From assembly GCA_026874595.1 (NCBI GenBank), contig CM049318.1:41150456-41214455 (forward strand): a stretch of 64,000 nucleotides of DNA, given 5' to 3'. Below are positions 9,211 through 20,373 of this stretch, piece by piece (the first letter of the stretch is position 1; the number at the start of each line of letters is the position of its first letter). Under the pieces are notes generated by a model. It was given only the letters and a program-made list of their open reading frames with translations, was not told the origin of the DNA and ran no database searches. The position numbers and the translations under genes are program-made. This DNA is from Sipunculus nudus (Eukaryota > Annelida > Sipuncula > Golfingiida > Sipunculidae).

Positions 9211-9935
9211 AGTATTTGCATTGTTCATGTACATATTACATGTCTTTGAAAATATGTACATATATACATGTCAAACATTTACTTGAAAAGTAACGTTCCA
9301 GCATTATACCTGATGTACATCCCATTGCACAGGTTTGCATTAGGCCTATAAGCCTTGTTTCTATTTGCAGACACTCTCCCTCCATTTGTTTTACTGTCAA
9401 ATGACAGCAGTTGTATCAATTTCCCACCTGTAGTTCAAACTAATGTTCTTAAACCTTGTTTGTTTATTACCTTGTTTTATCAGTTCCATAGTTCTGGCGG
9501 CAACACCTGTATTTATAGCTCAGCTAACTGTTACTCATGATTAGCTATAGCCATTGGTCTTTGTCTACAACCTCACGATCTGTTGGCAGGGCATAATTCT
9601 TTACCAATTAAAATGTCTAATTCAACATCCAGGGAAGTCCTTGTGAAATCTCTTTGTAAACTGAGCATAAGGCATCAGTGACCTTTATTCTGTGAGCAAA
9701 GCAGCAAAAACATGCTTTTAAAACAATAAAAGTTAGAAGCATCTGAGTGTTTGAAGTGTTGCATGTTTTTCACTCAAATACTTATTGTTTCAATCATAAG
9801 CTTGAGTTTGATTTTAATTATATTTTAAAGTTTTGTATAAGTGCATGTTTTTAGTCGGATACCAGATCTAGACCATGTTATTGTACCCGTGGTGTTTTAT
9901 TTACTGCATCTGATGTGATTTCGTCCATGTTTCAG

Positions 9936-10041
9936 GATTTGCATGAAGGCATTTCTGTCTAAACTACAGCTTCACCAGGGCGGATACCACAGTGCCATTA
10001 AACTAATGAAGAGGCATCAGTCATCACTGGTTAGAAGACTA
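9936..10041 (+). CDS. Internal exon of an unrecognised plus-strand gene
   Basis: A 106-bp open segment is bounded by a good acceptor (CCATGTTTCAG at 9925-9935) and a strong donor (GTGAGT at 10042). It supplies the last base of a split codon, then 35 codons including KAFLSKLQLHQGGYHSAI and IKLMKRHQSSLVRRL. It ends in phase 0, the only phase in which the exon at 15645 is open to a sensible stop. The peptide is helical-looking and basic. I do not recognise the family. The remaining exons would lie left of the window, which would place the Ngaro-like element in an intron of this gene. Confidence 0.5.
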
Positions 10042-10641
10042 GTGAGTAGTAATCACAGTCATTTAATGATAAATTCTGTAAGTGCATCACTAACACATTA
10101 GCATGTAATTGACCTTACCACCACAGTCCTTAAGCTCTGCCTTTTTTGCCCTTATTATGCAAATGAGTCCCTAAATTGCTCCAACACAATACTTTCCATG
10201 TCTGTGGTTGTGAGAACTGTTTATAAGACAATAGTGATGTGAAAAAGATGTCTCAAAGGTTGGCAGTGTATGACTTGCATGACTGACATTATTAGCTGGA
10301 ATTTACCTGTTTATATCTCTGTTCTCCAGTGATGAATGAATCACAATCATTGTGAAGTGATATGTCATATTTTCGATTATTTGTATCATGTAAATTTAGT
10401 GTGTAAGCTATTATTTTCACCTAGGCAGTCAGTGAAATAGCTCCTGCAACCCTAATTTGCCAGAACCTTCTATACTGCCTCCTTTGAGTAAAAACATTAT
10501 CGAGGGAAAGCAGGCAGACATGGGTACTGGTACAGAATGTGGGTGTTCTGTTGATTATTTTTATGTTGAACTGAAGCCTTCCACATATTATGTTGAGATG
10601 TCATGTCAAGATCTTGAGGAGTTGTGTTGAGATCTCTATTT

Positions 10642-10720
10642 TTAGCTCAGCTGACTATAAGTCATCTGAGCTATAGTCGTGGTCCTTTGTCTGTCGTCCG
10701 TCTGTCCGTCCGACCTTCCG
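10642..10720 (+). repeat. Hairpin terminus of a dispersed repeat
   Basis: A near-perfect stem (10644-10656 with 10660-10672; AGCTCAG...CTGAGCT enclosing TGACT-ATA-AGTCA) is followed by GTCGTGGTCCTTTGTCTGTC. A diverged copy begins at 9514 and a reversed, shorter one lies near 54735-54790, so this is the end of a dispersed repeat. 10721-11535 looks like the AT-rich body of that repeat plus unique intron, with a C run at 11499-11512. Confidence 0.6.
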
Positions 10721-11539
10721 TACGTTAACAGGGCACGTTTTGAAACCGTTCGACTTACGATTCCAAAATTTTGCATACCATTAGATGTCCCCAAAATCTC
10801 CTACCATACCAAAAATTGGGTCATTAGGACTTCGTTCCTTTTAGATATTAAGGAAAAACCTCCGTTTTCCATAAAAAAGCCTTTGTTACACTTCAAGGCT
10901 GCCTAATATCAAAACCATTGATCTGTTTTTGATCATATTTAGTATTTACATTCTTTCATACATTTTCTATGAACATACAAAAAATTAGGTCAGTGTTGGG
11001 TATTATTTTGAAGTTATGGGCCAAAATAAAATGCAATTTAAAAAAAATCAGGAAATATATTTACTCACCTAACATGAGAATTTCTGAAGCTAGAGACTTT
11101 TTTTTCAGGAATATAACTTTATTCAATCAAGATTCAATTGTTTACTCAAAATTAGATCTGAATTTTGCAAATTTTTCAAGTTTTTAGCATAAATAAAAAA
11201 TCAGTACCTTAAATTTTGTCCAAATTTGGCAATGGCACGTTTTTTCCCTGTAAGCACTGTTGATGTAATTTTCACAGCATATATACATAAGGATTTAATC
11301 TGTTAAAATCTGAAATTTCAAAGGAATTGATTGAAAAGAGTAGCTTTTATTCTAGTTTTCATACACCATGTCAAGTGTTGTTTACATCTAGCCCACCTAG
11401 TAGTACAGCCTTCACTTGCATTATGTAACCCACCACAGGCAGCTTGCCTTGGCTCAGCTTGGCCACTACCAGCAGGCTTCCCCTCTGCCCTGCACTCCCC
11501 CCCCCCCCCCCAGATGGTGCATAAACTAGATGAATGTTA

Positions 11540-13837
11540 TTGTATCCGCCAAAACAGAGTTTTGCGGATACTATGTTTTCAGCTGCACGCCGCCGCCGCC
11601 GCCTAGGTGTCCGGAGAACTCCTCCGTAACCGCTGGGCGGAATTTTACGAAACCCGGGATTATGTTCAGGTCACATGTGAACTGCTGCGCCCCGATTTTG
11701 TTTTGACCTCTGACCTTTCCTCTGCGCTCTGCATCCGTTTGTGATCTGTTTCCACACATAAACCCACATATCTCGGGAACCGTTTGACGGATCAGGAAAA
11801 TTTTTTTTGCACAAATGTAGCCCTTGGAGAACTTTATAACATACACAAAAAATGGTGGCGCCACCTGCAACCATGTTTGCACAGTGTCCATCTGTTCGTC
11901 TGCCTTGGGTTAAAATCACTCATATCTCTGCAGTGACTTGACTAATTCACCTGAAATTTGGCATGCGTATACATCCTGGATAGCTTTTCTGATTTTGTGA
12001 CAGGTGGCGCCACCTACATTCATGTTTATGCTGCAGACATCCAAGCTCATATCTCGGGAACTGTTTGACCGATCAGGAAAATTTTTTTGCACAAATGTAG
12101 CCCTTGGAGAGCTTTATAACATACTCAAAAAATGGTGGCGCCACCTGCAACCATGTTTGCACAGTGTCCATCTGTTCGTCTGCCTTGGGTTAAAATCACT
12201 CATATCTCTGCAGTGACTTGACTAATTCACCTGAAATTTGGCATGCGTATACATCCTGGATAGCTTTTCTGATTTTGTGACAGGTGGTGCCACCTACATT
12301 CACGTTTACACTGCAGACATCCAAGCTCCTATCTCGGGAACCGTTTGACCGATCAAGAAAATTTTTTTGCACAAATGTAGCCCTTGGAGAGCTTTATAAC
12401 ATACATAAAAAATGGTGGCGCCACCTGCAACCATGTTTGCACAGTGTCCATCTGTTTGTCTGCCTTGGGTTAAAATCACTCATATCTCTGCAGTGACTTG
12501 ACTAATTCACCTGAAATTTGGCATGCGTATACATCCTGGATAGCTTTTCTGATTTTGTGACAGGTGGCGCCACCTACATTCACGTTTATGCTGCAGACAT
12601 CCAAGCTCATATCTCGGGAACTGTTTGACCGATCAGGAAAATTTTTTTGCACAAATGTAGCCCTTGGAGAGCTTTATAACATACTCAAAAAATGGTGGCG
12701 CCACCTGCAACCATGTTTGCACAGTGTCCATCTGTTCGTCTGCCTTGGGTTAAAATCACTCATATCTCTGCAGTGACTTGACTAATTCACCTGAAATTTG
12801 GCATGCGTATACATCCTGGATAGCTTTTCTGATTTTGTGACAGGTGGTGCCACCTACATTCACGTTTACACTGCAGACATCCAAGCTCCTATCTCGGGAA
12901 CCGTTTGACCGATCAAGTAAATTTTTTTGCACAAATGTAGCCCTTGGAGAGCTTTATAACATACACAAAAAATGGTGGCGCCACCTGCAACCATGTTTGC
13001 ACAGTGTCCATCTGTTTGTCTGCCTTGGGTTAAAATCACTCATATCTCTGCAGTGACTTGACTAATTCACCTGAAATTCGGCATGCGTATACATCCTGGA
13101 TAGCTTTTCTGATTTTATGACAGGTGGCGCCACTTACATTCATGTTTACGCTGCAGACATCCAAGCTCATATCTCGGGAACCGTTTGACCGATTGGGCCA
13201 AAATTTTGCTTTTGTATAGATCTCACATAGCTCTTTATCATACGCAAAACTGGTGGCGCCACCTGCAGCCATTTTTGCACAGCTCCTGTCTGTTTGTCTG
13301 CCATGGGATAAAATCACTCATATCTCGGCAGTGGTTTGACATATCTGGCTAAAATTTTGCAGGTTTATACATCCCCGACAGCTCTCTTGATTTTATGACA
13401 GGTGGCGCCACCTGCATTCTAGTTTATGCAGCAGACATCCAAGCTCATATCTTGGGAACCGTTTGACCGATTAGGCCAAAGTTTTGAATGTGTATAGTTC
13501 TCACATAGCTCTTTATCATACGCAAAACTGGTGCCGTCACCTGCAACCATTTTTGCTCAGCAGCCATCTGATTGTCTGCCACGGGCTAATATCACTCATA
13601 TACATGTAGTGGTTTGACTTATCTGCCTTAAATTTTGCATATGTATACAACTTGGATGGCTTTCTGGATATTGTGGTGGGGGGGCAACCTTCATACACAA
13701 TTTGGCTGCAGACACCCATGCTAATATGCAACACTTCACTCTATTTCCCCTTGCCACTTAATCCATGCCTCACTTCACCCGTTCCACTCTGATTTAGGCG
13801 GATACACGTAGTCGCTTGTCGACTACCCGTATTCTAG
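11540..13837. mobile_element. Putative non-autonomous repeat element carrying a 280-bp tandem array
   Basis: The left end has a hairpin GTATCCGC...GCGGATAC (11542-11571). The right end has GGCGGATAC (13797-13805), a 7-bp stem-loop GTAGTCG/CGACTAC (13808-13826) and CTAG (13834-13837). Between them lies a hierarchical tandem array. Terminal hairpin, CTAG-like end and internal tandem repeats recall Helitron/Helentron-derived elements, but the 5' end is not diagnostic and no Rep/helicase is present. No terminal duplication was identified. Confidence 0.4.
11860..13535. repeat. 280-bp tandem array made of two related 140-bp halves
   Basis: The word CAGGTGG(C/T)GCCAC recurs at 12001, 12281, 12561, 12841, 13121 and 13399, a period of 280 (then 278). 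Each unit has two related halves, each with CATATCTC near its start and a GGTGGCGCCACC palindrome near its end. Units alternate between two variants (12001 and 12561 against 12281 and 12841), giving a 560-bp higher-order unit. The open stretches inside are by-products of the repeat. Confidence 0.9.
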
Positions 13838-15644
13838 TTATTTTCTGTATTTGATTCATTCTTATTCTAGGCTATGCTAAATTTTAGATTTTGTATTGTA
13901 CCACCAGGGTTACAATGATTAAAGTGCACATTTAATTGTGTCCACAAAGTGGTGTATTGCTATGAAAGTGTGGATGTTCATTCGATAAGTAATTCCTTAC
14001 TTCAGAAGAGTAAAAACTTCACCAGGTGTGAAATTGACTATTAATTCCAGTAATAAATTAAAGCTGGGATAGTAATTAGCACAATGATATTGTTTGTCCC
14101 TTATTCAACCAACAGTGTGTATAATTTATTTGAAAAGTTGTTTTATTTTATCAAATTTACTGAATCTTTTATTTTATTTCAGTGAATAAAATTAAGACTG
14201 AAAACTCCAATGTGCAAAACTTTTTAATTGTGATTCAAGGAATAATCTTGTAGATGCCATGTTGTGGCATTATTTTCTTTTAAATTCAGTTTAAATATAT
14301 GTGATTAACAAAATAATAAAATATATACATGTGTATGCATAATTAACCCAATATGAGCTACACTCTGGATATATAATGATTGCAACTTTTGCAACAGTTC
14401 TAATATTTTAACTTGTATTTTCAGTTTTTTACTCTGTATATATAATGATTGCAACTTTTGCAACAATTCTAATATTTTAACTTATATTATAATTTATAAA
14501 ACTTGTAAATAAAAAAAAAAGATTCAGATAAAAACTTCTTAATGAGAAAAGTGGATATGCTAAAAAAAGGCTTATATATAGACTTAAATGCATTATTCCC
14601 TTGAAAGTGAAATAAAGGTATTAGTCCATTCTGTCCACTTGCCTGTCCATCTGTAAATTTTCATATGCATCACTGTATCTCAAGACTTTTTCTTCATGAC
14701 ATTCTTGTCAGAGTTTTAGTTTGCAATCATATATTTAGAACTTTACTATAACCAAGTAGGAGGGCCCTTTCCTCTTATCTTCTCATATTCTTATATAAAT
14801 GAAAAACATTACAATAGAATATTTCTATATCCACCTTCCTGCTGCCCTCACTTTTCCCTTCTCTGAATCCCATCCCAAAGTCAGCCTCAGTGAACAAGAA
14901 CAAGATGAATCAGATATATTCATACTTTAATATTTTGTATAACTATTCGTCCATAGGTACTTATGTACATGCCAGAAATTATGTCAATATTGTGTAATAT
15001 GTAGACATAGTGGGCATCACAATAATGTACCTTGTCAAGACTAAAGAGATATTGTGTCATACAGTCACAAATTCATAAATCCCTTCATCAGCATAGTTAA
15101 TCATAACATCATATCTGTCAAATTGAAAGTTTGCAGACTTCCATACACTTTAGATCCTTCAACAAATAGCCTTATCATCATTCTACTACTGCTTATTACT
15201 ACTGTCATTGCATTCATATTTGCTCAAATATATCACAAATTTCAACCCCTCCTAAATAAATAAAAAATAAACCACTATATTTTACTCTATTAATCCATCA
15301 GTCAGGTAATTTCATTTATCATTTACATTGCATTCCTTTATAATAGCCCAACATGTCCATGATATTCATAAGCTTTATCGACTCGATATAGTATCACAGT
15401 GGAGAACATTTATAGTCCAGTCACGATCAGCTGAGCGCCGTGACCCATGGGTCCCTTGTTTTTTCATAGAACTTTCTGTTTGGGAGAATGGCCAAAATTA
15501 TGCAAATTTTGTCCTTGTCAGTCTACATGGGTAACATTAACCTGATTGATTGGTTGTTCACAACTGCTCTGCTCATGATTATTCATTGAATGAATATGCT
15601 ATTACGACCACATAAAGTTCATTGTTAGGTCAATTCTGTTTCAG
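13838..15644. other. AT-rich intron sequence
   Basis: No gene is seen. It contains a 69-bp tandem duplication (about 14363-14500, TATATAATGATTGCAACTTT repeated). Between the two exons of the unrecognised plus-strand gene I found no further exon, but short exons could be missed. Confidence 0.5.
14363..14500. repeat. 69-bp tandem duplication
   Basis: CTCTG(G/T)ATATATAATGATT starts at 14363 and 14432, and the following text (GCAACTTTTGCAACA-TTCTAATATTTTAACTT) repeats with few changes. Confidence 0.85.
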
Positions 15645-15722
15645 GGTAGCAGTAAACAGCAGGAGCTAGATCAGAACACAGGGCCTGCGATACCACCCGA
15701 CTTCAGTGGCATCCTGGGATAG
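15645..15722 (+). CDS. Terminal exon of the unrecognised plus-strand gene
   Basis: The acceptor CTGTTTCAG ends at 15644. The exon encodes 25 residues ending GPAIPPDFSGILG and a TAG at 15720-15722. Only phase 0 is open, since the other phases hit TAG at once or after a few codons, and this agrees with the donor phase of the exon at 9936-10041. Product not recognised. No clear polyadenylation signal was assigned downstream. Confidence 0.5.
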   Translation, partial: GSSKQQELDQNTGPAIPPDFSGILG

Positions 15723-16228
15723 CTTTGACACATCATGCATTTCACTTAATGGCAAATAGATAATACACATATAGTCACATAAAAAAGAAGACAGCTGTTA
15801 AAGTATTTTAATATGAATTGGAACAGTTTTGTCTGTGTACATTTTAACTTGCATTGCTTCCCGTGGGAAAAAATTTGCAGTCTGATTTATTAATGGAATA
15901 GGCAAAAATTTATTCAAGATTTAACAGTTTTATGTTCAGGCAATGTGGGTCTGACTTTTAAATTTTATAGATCAGTGCTTAAATCCTCAATACTTCAGTG
16001 GGGTTTTCTTTCTCATTTACAAAAAGTAAATAAGAACAACAAAATGAGGCACAAGGATAAGTAACTTGAATGGAACCATAATATAGCTTGAAAAATATCT
16101 GAAAATGCAGATTTTGACAAGGCGTAGAAATCATGAGGTGTTATACATGTAAATTTCAATAGATTGGAGGTCTGATTAAATATCTAAAAATCTACATTTT
16201 GATTCATTATAACTAAGTTACACTTGGG

Positions 16229-16276
16229 TGGAAGATGAAATGTGTGGAAGATGAAATGTGTGGAAGATGAAATGTG
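16229..16276. repeat. 16-bp tandem repeat, 3 perfect copies
   Basis: TGGAAGATGAAATGTG is repeated three times without change. Confidence 0.95.
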
Positions 16277-16554
16277 TGTTCTCAAGAGTGTGGAGGGTTT
16301 ATCTGTGATTCTTCACTACTGCCACTTCAAGGAATGACAAGTCTTTGTATGAGAGCAAGTGCAGATTATTTAATGAACACAATATATGGGACATTATTTC
16401 TGTCCATGTAAGTGATCATAAACAGACCAGGGTTCCCAAGAATGTTATTTCATTTTAAAAAACTGTTTTGGGTTTTCAAGGATTTCTTTCATGCTGTCTT
16501 TCCCTCAGTTTAAAATTTGGTCCTCCCACATTTTATTTTTCACACGGTTGATTA

Positions 16555-17060
16555 GTGCACAAGATTTACAACCCTTACAAAATGACTTGCAAGATTTATG
16601 CAAGAAGTTATGCCAGATCTTGCATAATGATGGGCAATTTATGCAAGAATTTAGATGTAAGATATAGTGCAATTATTAAACAAGAAAAAGCCATTTTGCA
16701 AGATTTATGTCAGAAATGGAGCAAATTATGTAAATGAGCCTATGCAAGATCTTGCTTAATACAAAATCTTGCTTAAATATTAAGCAAGAAAAGGTCAGTA
16801 TGCAAGATTAATGTCAGAAATAGAGCAAATTATGTAAATGAGCTAAGCAAGATCTTGCTAAATAAAGTCTTGCTTAAATATTAAGCAAGAAAAGGTCAGT
16901 ATGCAAGATTTATGTCAGAAATAGAGTGAATTATTTAAATGAGCTAAGCAAGATCTTTCTTAATATGAACCCTTGCTTAATTTGCATAATCTTGCCTTAA
17001 TACAAGATCTTGCTTAAAATTATAAAAGATCTTGCATAATGCAAGATCTGCAGCACATGT
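16555..17060. repeat. Palindrome-rich tandem repeat, period about 101 bp
   Basis: The word GCAAGAT and its complement recur throughout. Two units hold the inverted repeat TCTTGCTTAA-ATA-TTAAGCAAGA (16767-16789 and 16868-16890, offset 101) and AGCAAGATCTTGCT palindromes; a third unit is degenerate. There is no ORF of note. 17061-17676 is AT-rich with no gene seen. Confidence 0.8.
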
Positions 17061-17676
17061 TTCTTGCATAAATGTAAAATTTTACAGCTCATAAAGTGCA
17101 TTTTGCAAACAAGATCAGTTTTAACCCAATTTAAATGATTATTTGCATATTGCTCACAGGGGTATGACAACTTTGTTAACAGTTCAAATCATGCCTCACC
17201 AAATTTAGATAGTTCAAAGGTCTTGAAATTACATAATAAATTTCAGCCTGTGGGAATCTTATAGTTTCCTTAAACATCAGTGATTATGGACACTTGACTT
17301 CAGACTGGACAGACCTGTGATAGATATTTATTGTTAGTGCGTAGAAATCAAAACCTTTCTCAGTTGCATTGGATAGCTTTAATAATTAAGGCAGCAGCAG
17401 AAAAGTGGAGTCGGGGCTCGAGCCAATCAAATATGGCCCTAAAAGGACCCTCACCAGCTCCCTCAACAACCACAAAAGTGAAGAGTAGAGTTTGATTCCA
17501 GTATTTTTTATTCAAGTTAATTGTAAGGAGAAGAATAGAAGCAACGTGTATGAAGATTGAGAATACCACACCAAGCCAAGGGCAAAAGGGTTCAAGATGC
17601 CTTCACAGGTCAGCTCCAGAACACCAGACACCTCATCCAAGAAAAGAGGTCTGAAGAGAAAGCAGAGCAGCAGCAA

Positions 17677-18201
17677 CCATGCCCACTCCATACAGAACAC
17701 CTGTACACCATCTTTACCCTCACAACCACGCCCACTCCATACCAAACACCTGTACAATACCTTCACCCTCACAGCCACACCAACTCCATACAAAACACAT
17801 GTACACCACCTACACCCTCACAGCCATGCCCACTCCATACCGATCACCTGTACACCACCTTCACCCTCACAGCCACACCCACCCCATACAAAACACCTGT
17901 ACAATACCTTCACCCTCACATCCACGCCCACTCCATACAAAACACGTGTACACCACCTACACCCTCACAGGCACGCCAACTCCATACCGAGCACCTGTAC
18001 ACCACCTTCACCCTCATAGCCATGCCCACTCCATACTGAACACCTGTACACCACCTTCACCCTCAAAGCCATGCCCACTCCATACCGAACACCTGTACAC
18101 CACCTTCACCCTCACAACCAAGCCCACTCCATACAGAACACTTGTACACCACCTTCACCCTCACAGCCATGCCCACTCCATACCAAACACCTGTACACCA
18201 C
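17677..18201 (+). repeat. 49-bp minisatellite, left segment (about 10.7 units)
   Basis: Units run CCACTCCATAC - AACACCTGTACACCACC - TTCACCCTCACA. It is the left end of the large array, cut off by the LTR element inserted at 18202. The repeat phase continues across the insertion once one ACCAC copy is removed. Confidence 0.95.
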
Positions 18202-18925
18202 TGTTGCATGGACGTCACCCGGACATCGGAGGATGGCGCCACGAAGTGGTGTGGCCGCCCCCGTTTCCACGCCTATGGATCCACCCCGCTATCAGTGACT
18301 ACCTACGCGCTTTTAGAAACATAAAAACTATTCTTGGACCATTCAGTACTGGTTTTGCAGTTCTGCCGGCGCTATCGTTTCTCTCAAGCAAAACCACAAA
18401 CTTCTGCGGTTTTCACCCATTGTTGAAAGCCTATAAAACGAACTCGCCTGCAGTACGAGGCGGGACTATTGACTTTGCTACGCCACGTTGCTGTTATCCC
18501 CGGGGACCGTGACCGTGGGCTCTTGGTCCCCAAGCCCACGGAATGCCATAAACCACGCCATGAACTTTATTATTTAGGAAGAGGAGAGACTTTGTTTGTT
18601 TGGTGCCACATGGATTAATACAGGACTTCAGTTTTGTGTGTGCCCGAATTATGTGTTGATGATGGACTTCAGTTTCTCGTATACCGGATTCAGTTAAGTA
18701 TTTCGTTGCAGTTTGTTATTTAGAGACTCAGTTTTTCTTCAGAGACTTTGTTATAAATTACGTTATGTATTGACTATTATATTATTTGTGTATGAATGTA
18801 AATATTGTAATATAGTACTGTTTTTGCACCCATATTTTGGTTACGTATTCATTTGAAGAGAACGTGTCTGAGCATATGTGTTACGGTTCGGCCTGAGTTG
18901 TTTGGTGTGAAAAGGGACCGTAACA
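18202..18925 (+). repeat. 5' LTR of the Gmr1-like element
   Basis: 724 bp, from TGTTGCATGG to CCGTAACA, matching 24148-24871. It contains a TATAAAA box (18432-18438) and a downstream stem CCGTGGGCT/AGCCCACGG (18513-18541) that would fall in the transcript leader. Confidence 0.95.
18432..18438 (+). promoter_or_regulatory. TATA box in the 5' LTR
   Basis: TATAAAA about 230 bp into the LTR; the same box is in the 3' LTR at 24378-24384. A U3 promoter is expected here; the start site is not mapped. Confidence 0.6.
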
Positions 18926-18927
18926 TA

Positions 18928-18945
18928 ATGGCGACCGCGACGAGA
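18928..18945 (+). other. Candidate primer-binding site
   Basis: TGGCGACCGCGACGAGAC starts 2 bp after the 5' LTR. It opens with TGG as expected for pairing to a tRNA 3' CCA end. The tRNA species was not identified. Confidence 0.7.
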
Positions 18946-19083
18946 CCCTGTATTTCGTAATAACGGCTACATTTGGATGTAAAATTTCACAGTGGTCTCT
19001 ATAACTTCTAGGTATTGAACTAGTATTTAACTACAATTGAACTCGGATATTTCTCAGACACGTTATCTTGATACTTTGCAAAT

Positions 19084-20373
19084 ATGGGTACGGAATTTAA
19101 ACCAAATGAAATTATACCACAATTAAGAGAAAATAGGAGCTTATTGTATACGTTAAAGAAAAATGAACTTGAAATTGTTGCTCTACATTTAAATATTGAC
19201 ATCATGGATGTATGCACTGTAGAGGGTTTAAGAAATGTACTTAAGAAATCATTATATGGTGATGTAGATAGTAAAGAGGAATCTGATTTGGAGGAAAAAC
19301 CTATAAAGGAACCTCTTGGGGCAACAGCTATTGACCCGATAGAACTAGAATTGAGAAAGTATGAACTTAAATTGAAATATGAAGCTCAAGCACAAGTTGA
19401 AATAGAAATTCGTAGATGTGAAATCGAAAGAGAAACGCAAATTAAGTTGAAAGAGTTAGAGTTACAAAATCCTCAAAATCGTAAAGCACATGAGCCGTCT
19501 GAATTCCTATTCAGAAATTCGACAAAAGTACCTCCCTTCAATGAAAATGAAGTGGAGCGTTATTTCAGTTATTTTGAACGGGTGGCCACTTTAATGGCTT
19601 GGCCTAAAGGCCAGTGGACCCTGTTGTTACAAAGCGTTCTGGTAGGTCGTGCACAGGACGTTTACACTGCGCTCACAGACGAACAATGCAGGGATTACGA
19701 CACTGTAAAAGAGGTCATTCTGAGAGCCTATGAATTAGTCCCCGAAGCGTATCGCTTAAAATTTAGGAATGCCACCAAAAGAGAAAATCAAACTCATGTT
19801 GAATATGCTAGAGACAAAGAAAGTGCATTTAATAGGTGGTGTCAGTCTATGAAAATTGATCAGGATTTTGAAAAACTCAAACAACTAATTTTGATAGAAG
19901 AGTTCAAAAGGCATATCCGTAGTGACATTAAAATATTTTTGGATGAACATAAAGTAAGAAATGTAAACGAGGCTGGTGTCCTGGCAGATGAATTTGCCTT
20001 GACGCACCGCCCCAGTTATACCAGTCACAGGAGGAGGTATGGTGAGAAAAGAGAAGGTAGCAAAAGCCCAAAACTGGGTCGGAGAAAGGGTAGTCCCTAC
20101 TATCGGGGTCACTCCGGCTCAGGTAAACCACAGTCCGATCATGGTAAACCCCAGTATAAAAGTCAATCTGACTCTCCTGCTCAACATAAAGAGGGACAAC
20201 CTAGGACTGGACCCAAATATTGTACATTCTGTGAGTTCAAGGGGCATACAGAATCTGAGTGTTATAGAAAAAGATACAGTCAAAGTAAGCCTAAACCTAA
20301 TGCGTTAACTGTTACGCAGAGCATGAAACCGGTAACAATGCCCAGTAAACTAGAGACTAAAGGTGAAACATAA
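19084..20373 (+). CDS. Gag of the Gmr1-like element
   Basis: 429 codons. The N-terminal part is helical and charged (residues 90-145 rich in Glu/Lys). A retrotransposon-Gag-like capsid block follows (about 150-310; VPPFNENEVERYFSYFERVA, WTLLLQSVLVGRAQDVY). The C-terminal basic region holds one CCHC knuckle (C380, C383, H388, C393). It would form the cytoplasmic particle and bind the RNA. The ATG lies about 160 bp past the LTR. The stop is a TAA at 20371-20373, and the pol frame continues in the same phase straight after it. Confidence 0.9.
   Translation: MGTEFKPNEIIPQLRENRSLLYTLKKNELEIVALHLNIDIMDVCTVEGLRNVLKKSLYGDVDSKEESDLEEKPIKEPLGATAIDPIELELRKYELKLKYEAQAQVEIEIRRCEIERETQIKLKELELQNPQNRKAHEPSEFLFRNSTKVPPFNENEVERYFSYFERVATLMAWPKGQWTLLLQSVLVGRAQDVYTALTDEQCRDYDTVKEVILRAYELVPEAYRLKFRNATKRENQTHVEYARDKESAFNRWCQSMKIDQDFEKLKQLILIEEFKRHIRSDIKIFLDEHKVRNVNEAGVLADEFALTHRPSYTSHRRRYGEKREGSKSPKLGRRKGSPYYRGHSGSGKPQSDHGKPQYKSQSDSPAQHKEGQPRTGPKYCTFCEFKGHTESECYRKRYSQSKPKPNALTVTQSMKPVTMPSKLETKGET

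Noticed and set aside
11671-11919. Minus-strand ORFs near 11.6-11.9 kb
   Set aside because: They lie in the start of the tandem-repeat element and lack any domain.
12004-13056. Four near-identical 70-codon ORFs
   Set aside because: They are shadows of the 280-bp tandem unit, each ended by the same stop in the unit.
17557-18512. Long overlapping plus-frame ORFs rich in His, Pro and Thr
   Set aside because: They are frame cycles of the 49-bp minisatellite, and some run on into the LTR. There is no codon signal, start context or splice evidence.
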